Source: Bacteroidales bacterium (GTDB lineage Bacteria > Bacteroidota > Bacteroidia > Bacteroidales > Tenuifilaceae). From it: DNA of 55,808 nt. Positions 24,404-33,797 of this stretch are shown here, piece by piece (the first letter of the stretch is position 1; every line of letters starts with the position of its first letter). The notes below the pieces were generated by a model. It was not told the DNA's origin and did no database searches. It was given only the letters and a program-made list of their open reading frames with translations. The DNA is taken from contig DSBV01000022.1 of assembly GCA_011045955.1 (NCBI GenBank), positions 1-55,808 of the forward strand, given 5' to 3'. The translations under genes and the position numbers were made by a program.

Positions 24404-27058
24404 ATGCGATTGGACGATTTTGAAGCGGATGAGCTGTTAAGCGAAGGTGAGGGGAAACCCATTTCGCCAGAACTTCATGCCAAAATTGAAAGGATTACTG
24501 GCGAGGCAGCCAAAAAGACCCACATCTCTGGGATGTACAAGGATTGGTTCTTGGATTATGCCTCATACGTAATACTGGAACGTGCCGTTCCGCACCTCGA
24601 TGACGGGTTGAAACCAGTACAACGCCGCATTCTGCATGCCATGAAGCGGCTCGACGATGGCCGTTACAACAAAGTGGCCAATATCATCGGCTACACCATG
24701 CAGTATCACCCGCACGGCGACGCCTCCATTGGCGATGCGCTGGTGCAACTTGGTCAAAAAGACTTGCTGATTGACACTCAGGGGAACTGGGGCAATATAC
24801 TAACCGGCGACGGGGCAGCCGCCCCGCGATACATTGAGGCCAGACTCTCAAAGTTTGCCCTTGAGGTGGTTTTCAACCCCAAAACCACTGAGTGGATGCT
24901 CAGCTACGACGGTCGAAACCAAGAACCGGTTACTCTTCCGGTAAAGTTCCCGCTCCTCTTGGCACAAGGGGTTGAGGGAATTGCTGTGGGCTTGGCCTCA
25001 AAAATCCTACCCCACAACTTCAACGAACTAATCGACGCAGCCATTAGCTACCTGAAAGGTAAAGATTTTGAACTTTACCCGGATTTCCCAACCGGTGGCC
25101 TTGCCGATTGCAGCCGCTATAACGATGGTTTACGTGGTGGAGCGGTTAAAGTACGAGCCCGCATCCAAAAACTCGACCGCAAAACCCTTGCAATAACAGA
25201 AATTCCCTTCGGAAAAACCACCACATCGCTTATCGAATCAATTCTAAAAGCAAACGAAAAAGGGAAAATTAAGATCAAAAAAATTGACGATAACACCGCC
25301 GAAAACGTTGAGATTCTCATCCACCTGCATCCCGATGCCAACCCCGACATGACAATCGATGCACTTTATGCCTTTACCGATTGCGAAATGTCCATATCCA
25401 CCAACTCGTGCGTTATTTACGACGATAAGCCTCGTTTCATGGGCGTTAAAGATATCCTAAAAGCCTCGGTCGATAGAACAAAAGCGCTCCTTACCATGGA
25501 GCTCAACATCAGGCTGGCTGAACTTGAGGATGGTTGGCATTTCTCGTCGTTGGAGAAGATTTTCTTTGAGGAACGAATCTACCGTGAACTGGAAAAGGAT
25601 ACCGAAACCTGGGATTTGGTGATTGAGGCCATTGAGCGCGGCTTCGATCCATACCGTAAACTACTAAAGCGCGAAATCACCCGCGACGACATACTTAAAC
25701 TTACCGAGAAACCAGTCCGAAAGATATCGAAGTTCGACATCAAAAAGGCCGATGAGCACATCAAAGCCGTGGAATCCGAAATAGAGCAGGTAAAGCATCA
25801 CCTGGCCAATATCGTAACTTACACCATCGATTATTTCCAGCAAATCAAAAAGAAGTACGGGAAAGGGAGGGATCGCAAAACTGAACTTCGCAGTTTCGAT
25901 ACCATTGTGGCCACAAAGGTGGTTGTGGCCAACGAAAAACTTTACGTCAACCGCTCCGAAGGCTTTGTTGGCACTGGATTGAAGAAGGATGAGTACGTTT
26001 GCGATTGCTCCGATATCGACGATGTAATAGTAATACTCCGTAACGGAAAGTACTACATCCGTAAAGTACAGGAAAAGGATTTCTTTGGCAAGGACATTGT
26101 TCATGTTGGCGTTTACAAAAAGAACGACACCAGGACCATATACAATGTGGTTTACCGCGATGGTCTTAACGGCGATATCATGATGAAGCGCTGTGCCATT
26201 AACGGTACTACACGCGACAAGGAGTATGATATAACCAAAGGAACACCGGGGTCGCAAATTCTTTGGATTAGCGCCAACCCCAATGGCGAAACCGAGGTGC
26301 TAAAGGTTTACCTAAAACCGCGACCTCGTTTGCGCAATCTAATACTTGAGCTGGATTTCAGCCAACTGGCAATCAAAGGACGAAACTCACAGGGCAATAT
26401 CTTTACCCGATACGCCATCCACAAAATCATGCTCAAGGAAAAGATTGCAGGCACAGTGGAAGGCGTAAAGATTTGGTACGATCCCGAGGTAATGCGCCTA
26501 AACCATGAAGGGCAAGGTGAATTCCTTGGCGAATTTATGCCTGATGAACGAGTTCTGGTTGTGAACCCCGATGGAACATACTTCCTTGCCAACACCAATT
26601 ACGCATTCAGATTTGACGTGCAACCCTTAGTTGTAGAAAAATTTAATCCACACAAGGTTTTCTCGGCGGTTTACCACGACAGTGAGCAAAAATATTATTA
26701 CCTTAAGCGTTTCCGCTTTGAACAAACCGAAAAAAAACAATCGTTTATCCCCAACGAGGATAACTCAAAACTCATAGCGTTGAACGCCGATGTTTACCCT
26801 GCTCTAAAACTCGAGTTTGGTGGTAAGCATGCAAACCGTAAACCCGAAAATATCGATGTTGATGTCTTTATAGCCGTAAAGGGTTACAAGGCAAAAGGGA
26901 AACGACTAACCACCTTCGATGTTAAACGGGTTGAGTTTATTGAGCCCCTGGAAAAAGAAAAATCAGCTTTTGAAGAAGATTCGGGTATTACCCATGGTCC
27001 ACAATCTGACGATAATGATACCGGCTCATCGGCAGAACAAATGAGTTTGGAACTATAG
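24404..27058 (+). CDS. parC: DNA topoisomerase IV subunit A
   Basis: 884 residues. The winged-helix and tower domain begins with MYKDWFLDYASYVILERAVP and LKPVQRRILHAM. It contains HPHGDASIGDALV and the catalytic Tyr in AAAPRYIEARLS (about residue 145). The C-terminal half (about 520-860) is a beta-pinwheel without the QRRGG-type GyrA box, which supports decatenase over gyrase. An acidic tail ends SAEQMSLEL. A strong terminator follows directly. Normal for the Bacteroidota ParC type. Confidence 0.95.
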   Translation: MRLDDFEADELLSEGEGKPISPELHAKIERITGEAAKKTHISGMYKDWFLDYASYVILERAVPHLDDGLKPVQRRILHAMKRLDDGRYNKVANIIGYTMQYHPHGDASIGDALVQLGQKDLLIDTQGNWGNILTGDGAAAPRYIEARLSKFALEVVFNPKTTEWMLSYDGRNQEPVTLPVKFPLLLAQGVEGIAVGLASKILPHNFNELIDAAISYLKGKDFELYPDFPTGGLADCSRYNDGLRGGAVKVRARIQKLDRKTLAITEIPFGKTTTSLIESILKANEKGKIKIKKIDDNTAENVEILIHLHPDANPDMTIDALYAFTDCEMSISTNSCVIYDDKPRFMGVKDILKASVDRTKALLTMELNIRLAELEDGWHFSSLEKIFFEERIYRELEKDTETWDLVIEAIERGFDPYRKLLKREITRDDILKLTEKPVRKISKFDIKKADEHIKAVESEIEQVKHHLANIVTYTIDYFQQIKKKYGKGRDRKTELRSFDTIVATKVVVANEKLYVNRSEGFVGTGLKKDEYVCDCSDIDDVIVILRNGKYYIRKVQEKDFFGKDIVHVGVYKKNDTRTIYNVVYRDGLNGDIMMKRCAINGTTRDKEYDITKGTPGSQILWISANPNGETEVLKVYLKPRPRLRNLILELDFSQLAIKGRNSQGNIFTRYAIHKIMLKEKIAGTVEGVKIWYDPEVMRLNHEGQGEFLGEFMPDERVLVVNPDGTYFLANTNYAFRFDVQPLVVEKFNPHKVFSAVYHDSEQKYYYLKRFRFEQTEKKQSFIPNEDNSKLIALNADVYPALKLEFGGKHANRKPENIDVDVFIAVKGYKAKGKRLTTFDVKRVEFIEPLEKEKSAFEEDSGITHGPQSDDNDTGSSAEQMSLEL

Positions 27059-27062
27059 TTAC

Positions 27063-27090
27063 AAAGAGCAGTTTTTTTTCTGCTCTTTTT
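27063..27090 (+). terminator. Intrinsic terminator after parC
   Basis: AAAGAGCAG (27063-27071) and CTGCTCTTT (27080-27088) pair perfectly across a T8 loop; T residues follow. Confidence 0.85.
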
Positions 27091-27183
27091 CTATATCTTT
27101 GGTATCCCATTTATAACACTTAACAAAGCACTATGTATTAGGAATTTGACAATTGACTTGATTAATAAATATAGCGTTTAACC

Positions 27184-27696
27184 ATGAAGATCTTCCTTAT
27201 TGGGTTCATGTCCAGTGGAAAGACCACAGTTGGCAAAGAATTAGCTCAAGCCTTAGGGTACCAGTTCCTCGACTTGGATGAGTATATCGAAACCAAGCAC
27301 CAAAGAACAATTAAGCAGATATTTGAAACCAAAGGCGAAGAGCATTTTCGTCTCATTGAGAATGAGGCTCTTAAAGAGGTTTGTTCATTTAACGGCGATT
27401 TTGTGATTTCATCGGGTGGGGGAACTTCATGTTTTTACAACAATATCGACTACATGAACCGCAATGGCATTACTGTTTACCTTAGGCTTGAGGTTTCGAC
27501 ACTGGTAGCCCGCTTGGTGGAATCGAAAATTGACAGACCTTTACTTTGGGGTAAAACTCGCGAGGAACTGAACGATTACATTATACGTGTTCTTGACGAA
27601 CGAAAAAAATTTTACGATAAAGCTCAAATCATTGTGGATGCCAACAATACCAAACCAACTGATTTGGCAAAGATAATTATATCAACACTTGAATAG
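27184..27696 (+). CDS. aroK: Shikimate kinase
   Basis: 170 residues, P-loop kinase of the NMP-kinase fold. Walker A GFMSSGKTTVGKELA (about 7-21), the shikimate-binding DLDEYIE (about 31-37), HFRLIENEAL with the substrate Arg, and SSGGGTS (about 78-84). The lid contains DRPLLWG. The enzyme phosphorylates the 3-hydroxyl of shikimate in aromatic amino acid synthesis. Length is standard. It stands between two terminated units, with mltD 88 bases downstream in the same direction. Confidence 0.95.
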   Translation: MKIFLIGFMSSGKTTVGKELAQALGYQFLDLDEYIETKHQRTIKQIFETKGEEHFRLIENEALKEVCSFNGDFVISSGGGTSCFYNNIDYMNRNGITVYLRLEVSTLVARLVESKIDRPLLWGKTREELNDYIIRVLDERKKFYDKAQIIVDANNTKPTDLAKIIISTLE

Positions 27697-27784
27697 ATGG
27701 CATAATAGCATTTGTAAATCTTTTCGGCCATTCCACTTGATTTTCTCTTTAAAATACTTATGTTTGCTAATAATTTGAGATAGA

Positions 27785-29110
27785 ATGAAGGCGATGCGAT
27801 ACATTTTTGGGGGATTTTGCCTAGTCCTAACTTTTAACATCCAATTACTTGCTCAGATTGAGAGCCAAGGTTTAAACTCCGACTCCATTTATGAGCAAAG
27901 ACAAATCAACCAGATGGATAGCCTGCTTTACCAGTGGTATATCCAGCAACCCAATGAAGATAATAGCCTGGTAGCCGATATTGAGGGCGACACCATTGAA
28001 GGTGCTGAACTTCCCGACTCCATTTACATAAAACGTTTACAAACCATCAACTCATTAATTGATTTACCTTACAATAATATTGTAAGGAGTTTCATAAAAG
28101 CTTACACGGAGAAAAAGCGCGACAAGGTAGAAGTGATGCTTGGACTGACCGATTACTACTTCCCAATGATTGAGGAAATACTGGACATGTATCAGCTTCC
28201 TCAGGAGTTAAGGTTTTTGCCAGTTATTGAATCGGCATTAAACCCTCGGGCGGTTTCAAGAGTTGGCGCTACCGGGCTTTGGCAATTCATGTACGGAACA
28301 AGCAGGATGTACAACCTTACCATTAACTCCTTCATCGATGAACGCCGCGATCCGCTGGCCGCCACCCATGCAGCAAGTCGATTCTTGAAAGACCTCTACT
28401 CTATTTACGGAGACTGGACACTTGTAATTGCTGCATACAACTGCGGTCCCGGGAATGTAAACAAGGCCATCCGGCGTTCAGGCGGCAAAAGGAATTACTG
28501 GGATATCTATTACCACTTGCCCCGCGAAACTCGCGGATATGTTCCCGCTTTCATTGCTGCCAGCTACACCTACTACTTTTACAATGAGCACAACCTTAAA
28601 CCCAAACCCATTACCCTACCCCCTGCTACCGATACTATAATTGTAAACAAGATGCTGCACCTGCAACAGATTGCTGAGGTACTCGATTACCCCATTGAGC
28701 TACTCCGCGATTTAAATCCACAGTATAAAATTGATATTATACCCGCTAAAGGCAAATCTTACGTCTTAAGATTGCCTAAAGAAATGGTTGGCCCTTTCCT
28801 TGACAGGGAGCAAGAAATATACGCCTACAAGGACAGTGTCTTCTTTAATCAAAAGATTTTGGCAAACCCATCTAAATACACTGCATCATATCAGCATGAG
28901 GTACCCCCGGGCTCAATTCGTATAGTTTACAAGGTGAAGAAGGGTGATGTGCTGGGCACAATTGCCCAACGCTACAATGTCACCGTTAGACAGCTCAAGG
29001 ACTGGAATAACCTGCATAGAAATCTTATTAGGATAGGCCAACGATTGGTTATCTACGTTCCGGAGCGAACCGCAACAAGACTAGGCATTGTTCAGGAAAA
29101 AAAATCGTAA
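27785..29110 (+). CDS. mltD: Membrane-bound lytic murein transglycosylase D
   Basis: 441 residues. The N-terminal signal (1-23, ending in LLAQ) has no lipobox, so export as a soluble or signal-anchored protein is more likely than lipoprotein attachment. The SLT domain (about 120-270) contains VIESALNPRAVSRVGATGLW with the catalytic Glu, then AASRFLKDLY and VIAAYNCGPGNVNKAI. One LysM module (about 380-430) binds peptidoglycan: VYKVKKGDVLGTIAQRYNVT and IRIGQRLVIYVP. It cleaves the MurNAc-GlcNAc bond to leave 1,6-anhydro ends. E. coli MltD has two LysM copies, so this is the one-module version. Confidence 0.93.
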   Translation: MKAMRYIFGGFCLVLTFNIQLLAQIESQGLNSDSIYEQRQINQMDSLLYQWYIQQPNEDNSLVADIEGDTIEGAELPDSIYIKRLQTINSLIDLPYNNIVRSFIKAYTEKKRDKVEVMLGLTDYYFPMIEEILDMYQLPQELRFLPVIESALNPRAVSRVGATGLWQFMYGTSRMYNLTINSFIDERRDPLAATHAASRFLKDLYSIYGDWTLVIAAYNCGPGNVNKAIRRSGGKRNYWDIYYHLPRETRGYVPAFIAASYTYYFYNEHNLKPKPITLPPATDTIIVNKMLHLQQIAEVLDYPIELLRDLNPQYKIDIIPAKGKSYVLRLPKEMVGPFLDREQEIYAYKDSVFFNQKILANPSKYTASYQHEVPPGSIRIVYKVKKGDVLGTIAQRYNVTVRQLKDWNNLHRNLIRIGQRLVIYVPERTATRLGIVQEKKS

Positions 29111-29138
29111 TGTAGTATAGCATTTCTTCCTTGCCGTT

Positions 29139-29170
29139 GGACGAACAAAACTTGCTGTTCGTCCTTTTCT
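29139..29170 (+). terminator. Intrinsic terminator after mltD
   Basis: GGACGAACA (29139-29147) pairs with TGTTCGTCC (29156-29164) across 8 bases and is followed by a T-rich run. Confidence 0.82.
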
Positions 29171-29231
29171 TTATTTTATTAAACGCGTAACCCAATAAAT
29201 AATATTTTCTTTGCAGTCAATATAGTTTAAT

Positions 29232-29771
29232 ATGAATCGAATCATTATATCGGGTGTGGTTTTCGTTTTGCTTTTATCCTGTGCTTCGAGCTCCAAAACG
29301 GGAAAGGTTCAGGAAAAGAATGACTTTATTCCCTTTGTTGAGTTCTATACCATTACGGAGGGTAAAACACTGAGCGGAAATGCAAACCCCGGACGGAGAA
29401 TTGATGGCCCAGGCTACTCCTACGATTCAGTCTCCCAAAAATTGGAAATATACCGTAAAAACCTTACTGACACATTAAACATAAAACTCTACCTTGGAGT
29501 TGGGAAAGTGCTTACGGGTACAGCAGGGCTAGGGGTTTCGAGTACAATTATTGGTGTTAACAACCTGCCTTTTACCCACAACGATTTCACCATTACCCAT
29601 GCAACCAAATCAAAAGTTAACTGTTTGCTTAAAGGTAAAAAGTTTGTATTAATCCCAAGCCAAGAGTACTCATTGTCAGAAACCAAAATTGACTCCCTGC
29701 CCAACTCCACAATAGTTCAAACCACCACAACTTGGAAGGTAACATTTAAAGGGTTTGTAAAAAACAAGTAA
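29232..29771 (+). CDS. Lipoprotein of unknown function
   Basis: 179 residues. The N-terminus MNRIIISGVVFVLLLSCASS carries a lipobox (LLSC, Cys about 17) followed by Ser residues, so the mature protein should be lipidated. The mature part is beta-rich (FVEFYTITEGKTLSG, IDSLPNSTIVQTTTTWKVTF) with no recognised domain and no other Cys. It lies just upstream of two broken genes in the same direction. I do not recognise the family. Confidence 0.75.
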   Translation: MNRIIISGVVFVLLLSCASSSKTGKVQEKNDFIPFVEFYTITEGKTLSGNANPGRRIDGPGYSYDSVSQKLEIYRKNLTDTLNIKLYLGVGKVLTGTAGLGVSSTIIGVNNLPFTHNDFTITHATKSKVNCLLKGKKFVLIPSQEYSLSETKIDSLPNSTIVQTTTTWKVTFKGFVKNK

Positions 29772-29810
29772 ACAATAACTCAGGTATTAGTAACCAGTAA
29801 CATCAACTTT

Positions 29811-30285
29811 ATGCAGAAAAGATCCATTTATTTGGGTTTAGTAACCGTATGGTTGCTGCTTTTAACTTCCTACTCGTTGCTTTTTGGGGTGCCCAAAAAG
29901 TATGTTCCCAAGGAACCAACTTGCAGAATCCAACTTTGATTACAACTTTTTAATTCGAGCCATAGTCTGTGATAAAATTACCGATGTTCCAGTTAATTCA
30001 GCAGAGGGAAACGCCATATCCTTCTACCCTAACCCAGTTGAAGACGATGGATATATTAAATTTGTTAATAACCAAAACTCCATTAACGCAAACATCGAAG
30101 TGGTTAATATGCTTGGGCAGGTAATCATCTCACAATCTATCAGCAACTTTACTGCTGGCGAAAATGTTATGCCTGTTAACCTATCAGGTTTGTCAAAGGG
30201 GATCTATGTTATTAAAATAAGTACGATCAACCCGGCCAATTTACAAGTAATCAGCACAAAAACTATCAAGCTCAACAAAAAATAG
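29811..30285 (+). pseudogene. Truncated and frameshifted T9SS cargo protein with type A sorting domain
   Basis: The ATG at 29811 opens a signal peptide (MQKRSIYLGLVTVW and following). The frame then shifts at the T5G4 run near 29885 into GAQKVCSQGTNLQNPT, and again near 29934 into FDYNFLIRAIVCDKI. It then reads through to a C-terminal domain: ISFYPNPVEDDGYIKFVN, IEVVNMLGQVIISQ, NLSGLSKGIYVIKI and KTIKLNKK. That ending is the T9SS type A sorting domain, which directs cargo through the gliding-type secretion channel. Both joins are at homopolymers, so either decay or sequencing error could explain them. Only about 65 residues remain ahead of the sorting domain, so any cargo domain is missing. 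Confidence 0.72.
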
Positions 30286-30301
30286 CCATTTGACATAATG
30301 T

Positions 30302-30894
30302 TTGTTTAAATGGTCGTGTAAACTAATCCAAATTTTAGAAACGAAATATCTAATTACACTTGCAACCCTGGTAATGCTAGCATTCCCTATGTTTGCACAG
30401 GAAAAACCTACCGTTTCAGAGGAATCCAATGTTGTTAAGGTAAACATTTTAAGTTTACTTGTAGGAACCGGTTCGTTTTTCTATGAGCACAAGCTCACCG
30501 ATAATCTTTCCGGACAAATGGGAGTTGGCTATCTTAACTACAAAATTGGGGATTCAAAATTCTCTGGACTTATCCTAACCCCAGAGGTACGTTTTTATCC
30601 CAAAAGCAATGCCATAGATGGTTATTACCTTGCGCCATACTTCAGGTATCAGAACTTTAAACTTGAGAATACTGAAACCAACAATAAGGGAACCTATGGA
30701 AACTATTGAGGTGGTTTAGCCATTGATCGTCAGCGGATTACCGACTCAGGATTTACCATGGATCTTTTCTTTGGTAGCCATTACAGTAAAGGCAGCATCA
30801 AAACCGAAGAAGGTGCTACTGGTGAAAATTTTGATACAGCAAAATTTGAAGGTTTCCGTATTCGTATTGGATTCTCAATTGGTTTTGCTTTCTA
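30302..30894 (+). pseudogene. DUF3575-like outer-membrane barrel gene with an in-frame TGA and no ATG
   Basis: The frame reads LETKYLITLATLVMLAFPMF then AQEKP as a signal peptide. Barrel-like strands follow: VNILSLLVGTGSFFYEHKLT, LTPEVRFYPKSNAIDGYYLA. A TGA at 30707-30709 comes after GTYGNY, and the same frame continues GGLAIDRQRITDSGFTMDLF to FRIRIGFSIGFAF and TAA. The usual start (ATG AAA ACG AAA TAT) appears as TTA GAA ACG AAA TAT, so the start codon also looks lost. Two point lesions in one gene argue for real decay. Family assignment is from the general pattern and is tentative. Confidence 0.65.
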
Positions 30895-30915
30895 ATCATT
30901 TTAAATCAATAAAGA

Positions 30916-30947
30916 AAGAGGTGCTTTTAGGGCACCTCTTTTCTTTT
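30916..30947. terminator. Terminator between the DUF3575 pseudogene and pgi, possibly bidirectional
   Basis: AAGAGGTGC (30916-30924) pairs with GCACCTCTT (30932-30940) across a 7-base loop. A T-rich tract follows on the plus strand and the minus side reads TTTC-rich, so it could also serve pgi. Confidence 0.8.
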
Positions 30948-30969
30948 ATCTACAAATACTACTTTGTAA

Positions 30970-32313
30970 CTATATTCCTAAACGTTTCCGTAAGGCTTTC
31001 CCCTCATCCTCAAACCCGGGTTTACTCAACAGGGCAAACATATTCTTCTTGTAAGCCTCCACGCCCGGTTGGTCGAATGGATTTACATCCAGGGCATAAC
31101 CGCTAATGGCGCATGCGCGCTCAAAAAAGTAAAGCAGGTAACCAATCCAAAATGCGTTTAGTTCAGGAATGGTAATCTGAATGCAGGGCACTCCCCCGTC
31201 GTTGTGGGCCACTATGGTACCCAGTTCGGCCATATGATTTACCTCGGTAAGGCGTTTACCAGTAAGGAAGTTAAGCTGGTCAAGGTTTTCTGGGTCGTTT
31301 GGAATAATGAGTGTATGGGATGGTTTTTCAACAGAGATTACTGTTTCAAAAATAAAACGCTCACCCTCCTGAATGTACTGACCTATGGAGTGCAAATCGG
31401 TGGTAAAATCGACACCGGCAGGGAAAATACCCTTGTTTTCTTTTCCTTCGCTTTCGCCGTAGAGCTGTTTCCACCACTCGGTTACATAGTGGAGTTTTGG
31501 GGTGTAGTTTACCATGATTTCTACCTTTTTGCCCTTGGCATAAAGCACATTCCGGGCTGCCGCATACTGGCAAGCTGGGTTTTGTTCAAATGGCACATTA
31601 GCCGAGGTATCGTTTAGGGCTTGGCGTGCACCCTCAACCAACTTCCTGATATCAAAACCAGCTATGGCTATGGGTAAAAGGCCTACTGGGGTTAGCACAG
31701 AGTAACGTCCTCCTACATCATCAGGAATTACAAAAGTGCGATAGCCTTCGGTACCAGCCAACTTGCGTAGGGCACCCTTCGACTGGTCAGTAATGGCAAC
31801 AATGCGGGAAGCCGCCTCGGTTTTACCCACCTTGCCCTCAAGGTGCTGCTTAAGCAGACGAAATGCTATGGCAGGCTCAGTGGTTGTTCCCGATTTGGAA
31901 ATAACCACAATGGAGTAGGAATGCTTATCGAGCAACTTTAAAAGTTCGGCATGGTAATCCTCACAAATGCTGTTGCCGGCAAAAATCACCTTTGTGCTAC
32001 CATTTTCGAACATCGAAAAACTGCTGCCCAAAGCCTCAATCACAGCCTTTGCTCCAAGGTAAGAGCCACCAATCCCAACTACTACCACAAACTCGCTCTT
32101 GGAACGGAACTCATGGGCTACCTTTTCTATACTTTTCAACTGTTCCTCGGTGATTTCGGCAGGTAAGGTTACCCAGCCCAAAAAATCGTTGCCCTTACCG
32201 CTTTTGGTTTCAATCTGCCTTTGGCATAAGTCTATCCTTTCTTTCAATGAGTGTACCTCATTGCCATCGGCAAACTGGTAAATGTTGTTAAGCTTAACTT
32301 GAAGTTTACTCAT
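30970..32313 (-). CDS. pgi: Glucose-6-phosphate isomerase
   Basis: 447 residues, two SIS sub-domains. Phosphate-binding [18 protein letters not shown] (about 78-95) and [18 protein letters not shown] (about 136-153). Catalytic Glu in [13 protein letters not shown]. The conserved [17 protein letters not shown] follows, and the C-terminal catalytic Lys is in [12 protein letters not shown]. The enzyme interconverts glucose-6-P and fructose-6-P. The length matches the short bacterial form (about 450 residues, as in Bacillus and Bacteroidota). Monocistronic or with the small lipoprotein upstream. Confidence 0.96.
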   Translation of the reverse strand: MSKLQVKLNNIYQFADGNEVHSLKERIDLCQRQIETKSGKGNDFLGWVTLPAEITEEQLKSIEKVAHEFRSKSEFVVVVGIGGSYLGAKAVIEALGSSFSMFENGSTKVIFAGNSICEDYHAELLKLLDKHSYSIVVISKSGTTTEPAIAFRLLKQHLEGKVGKTEAASRIVAITDQSKGALRKLAGTEGYRTFVIPDDVGGRYSVLTPVGLLPIAIAGFDIRKLVEGARQALNDTSANVPFEQNPACQYAAARNVLYAKGKKVEIMVNYTPKLHYVTEWWKQLYGESEGKENKGIFPAGVDFTTDLHSIGQYIQEGERFIFETVISVEKPSHTLIIPNDPENLDQLNFLTGKRLTEVNHMAELGTIVAHNDGGVPCIQITIPELNAFWIGYLLYFFERACAISGYALDVNPFDQPGVEAYKKNMFALLSKPGFEDEGKALRKRLGI

Positions 32314-32364
32314 TTTAGTAAGTAATTTGTATTTACTTTTTTAACTCTTTCAAAATCGATTCTA

Positions 32365-32571
32365 CTAAAAACCTAAACGGTTCATTCCAAAATCAACGCC
32401 GCTTGCCTGGTAATGACTACGGGGAAATTTATTTTTACTACACCGGCACTTGAGCTTTCGGGTCTTATCAATCTTAGTACTTTGGGGTGCTACTTTACGA
32501 TTGCAGCCATAGGCGAATAGCAGCGTAACTGGAACTGCGAAAAGAATCGTTATTTTTATTAGCTTTCTCAT
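32365..32571 (-). CDS. Small lipoprotein, 68 residues
   Basis: The N-terminus MRKLIKITILFAVPVTLLFA is followed by a lipobox-like YGC (Cys about 23). The mature part is short and basic with KLKCRCSKNKFPRSH and ends SGVDFGMNRLGF. There is no known domain. A Cys-rich, positively charged short lipoprotein of this shape is seen in other Bacteroidota, from memory. It is upstream of pgi on the same strand, 51 bases away. Function unknown; a spurious frame is unlikely given the clean signal. Confidence 0.6.
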   Translation of the reverse strand: MRKLIKITILFAVPVTLLFAYGCNRKVAPQSTKIDKTRKLKCRCSKNKFPRSHYQASGVDFGMNRLGF

Positions 32572-32709
32572 CTCAGCGCGAAGTTACAAAGAATTTACAA
32601 CCAATTGTACGATTATTTTTTTTTCGATTTTTCCAAACATATCAGGAATACATGACTTAAACCGTTTTAGAAAGCGTTTGGGCATCGTTAAAAAAAGGCT
32701 AACAAAAAC

Positions 32710-32717
32710 TAAATTTG
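32710..32717 (+). promoter_or_regulatory. -7 element for rlmN
   Basis: TAAATTTG matches TAnnTTTG and predicts a transcript start near 32724. The ATG at 32738 is therefore preferred over upstream in-frame starts. Confidence 0.5.
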
Positions 32718-32737
32718 CAACCTCAGCCATACCTGTT

Positions 32738-33766
32738 ATGCCAAAAAGGGAAAAAATAATTGGGAAAAAGGTCGAAGAAATAGAGGCAACGCTTTCCAAT
32801 CTGGGGTTACCCTCTCAATATGCATTAAAGCTGGCAGTATGGATTTACCGTAAGCGGATTCAAAATTACGCTGATATAAATGACATTCCAAAGCATGTAC
32901 TAAATACCCTGCAAAATAAATTTGGCGATATACATGAAGGAAAGGACTTTGAACGCTATCCCGTAACCGATGGTTCCGTAAAACACCTGTTTTCGAACGC
33001 CCAAGGGCAACGCTATGAGTCGATTTACATGGACAATGGCAAACGCAAAACGCTTTGCGTGTCAACACAGGCTGGATGTCGCATGGGCTGCAAGTTCTGT
33101 ATGACCGGGAGCATTGGTTACAAAGGTAATCTGGATGCCAGTAGTATTGTGGGGCAGTTGTTAGCAATTCCCGAAACTAAAAGTGTAAACCGACTGGTAA
33201 TAATGGGCATGGGTGAACCTTTTGACAACTGGGCTGAGGTTAGCCGGGCACTGGAAATATTAACATCCGCTTGGGGAGTTGCCTTTGGAAAGTCACATAT
33301 TACACTCTCAACGGTAGGTATTCTTGAAGGTTTAGAGAGGTTCTTATTGAACCCCAGATGCAACCTTGCCATAAGCCTTCATTCCCCATTCTCCGATGAA
33401 AGGGCAATGCTAATGCCCTCAGAAAGAGAAAATCCGATAAGCGAGGCTATTAAGTTACTGCTCAAATACCCTATGGCAAAACCTTTACGGCTATCGTTTG
33501 AGTATGTTGGTCTTGGAACCATCAACCTGAGCGAGCAGCATGCAAAAGCCATATCGGAAATCCTAAAAGGGTTAAAATATCATATCAACATAATACCCTG
33601 GAACGAGCATCCGGCAGCCGACTTTAAAAGCCCAACTATTGATGAGCTGGAAAACTTTACCCGCTGGTTAAATCAATACGGGGTGCTTTGGACAATTCGC
33701 CAATCGAAAGGAAACGAAGTTGGGGCAGCCTGCGGCCAAATGGCCGGCAAACACACACCAAAATAA
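32738..33766 (+). CDS. rlmN: Dual-specificity 23S rRNA/tRNA adenine C2-methyltransferase RlmN
   Basis: 342 residues from the chosen ATG, the usual length. The radical-SAM centre is GCRMGCKFCMTG (CX3CX2C) near residues 111-122. GMGEPFDNW follows about 40 residues later, and the C-terminal mechanistic Cys is in NEVGAACGQMAGK. RlmN methylates C2 of A2503 in 23S rRNA and A37 in some tRNAs, using a methyl-Cys intermediate. The frame extends 20 codons upstream, but that would place the start ahead of the promoter. It is convergent with the SulP pseudogene. Confidence 0.95.
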   Translation: MPKREKIIGKKVEEIEATLSNLGLPSQYALKLAVWIYRKRIQNYADINDIPKHVLNTLQNKFGDIHEGKDFERYPVTDGSVKHLFSNAQGQRYESIYMDNGKRKTLCVSTQAGCRMGCKFCMTGSIGYKGNLDASSIVGQLLAIPETKSVNRLVIMGMGEPFDNWAEVSRALEILTSAWGVAFGKSHITLSTVGILEGLERFLLNPRCNLAISLHSPFSDERAMLMPSERENPISEAIKLLLKYPMAKPLRLSFEYVGLGTINLSEQHAKAISEILKGLKYHINIIPWNEHPAADFKSPTIDELENFTRWLNQYGVLWTIRQSKGNEVGAACGQMAGKHTPK

Positions 33767-33797
33767 CTTACAGCAAAGGAATGGGTTAGTATCCACC

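Noticed and set aside
25664-26257. Open frame of 197 codons on the minus strand
   Set aside because: It lies wholly inside parC and reads as a shadow of its codons; no signal, domain or start context supports it.
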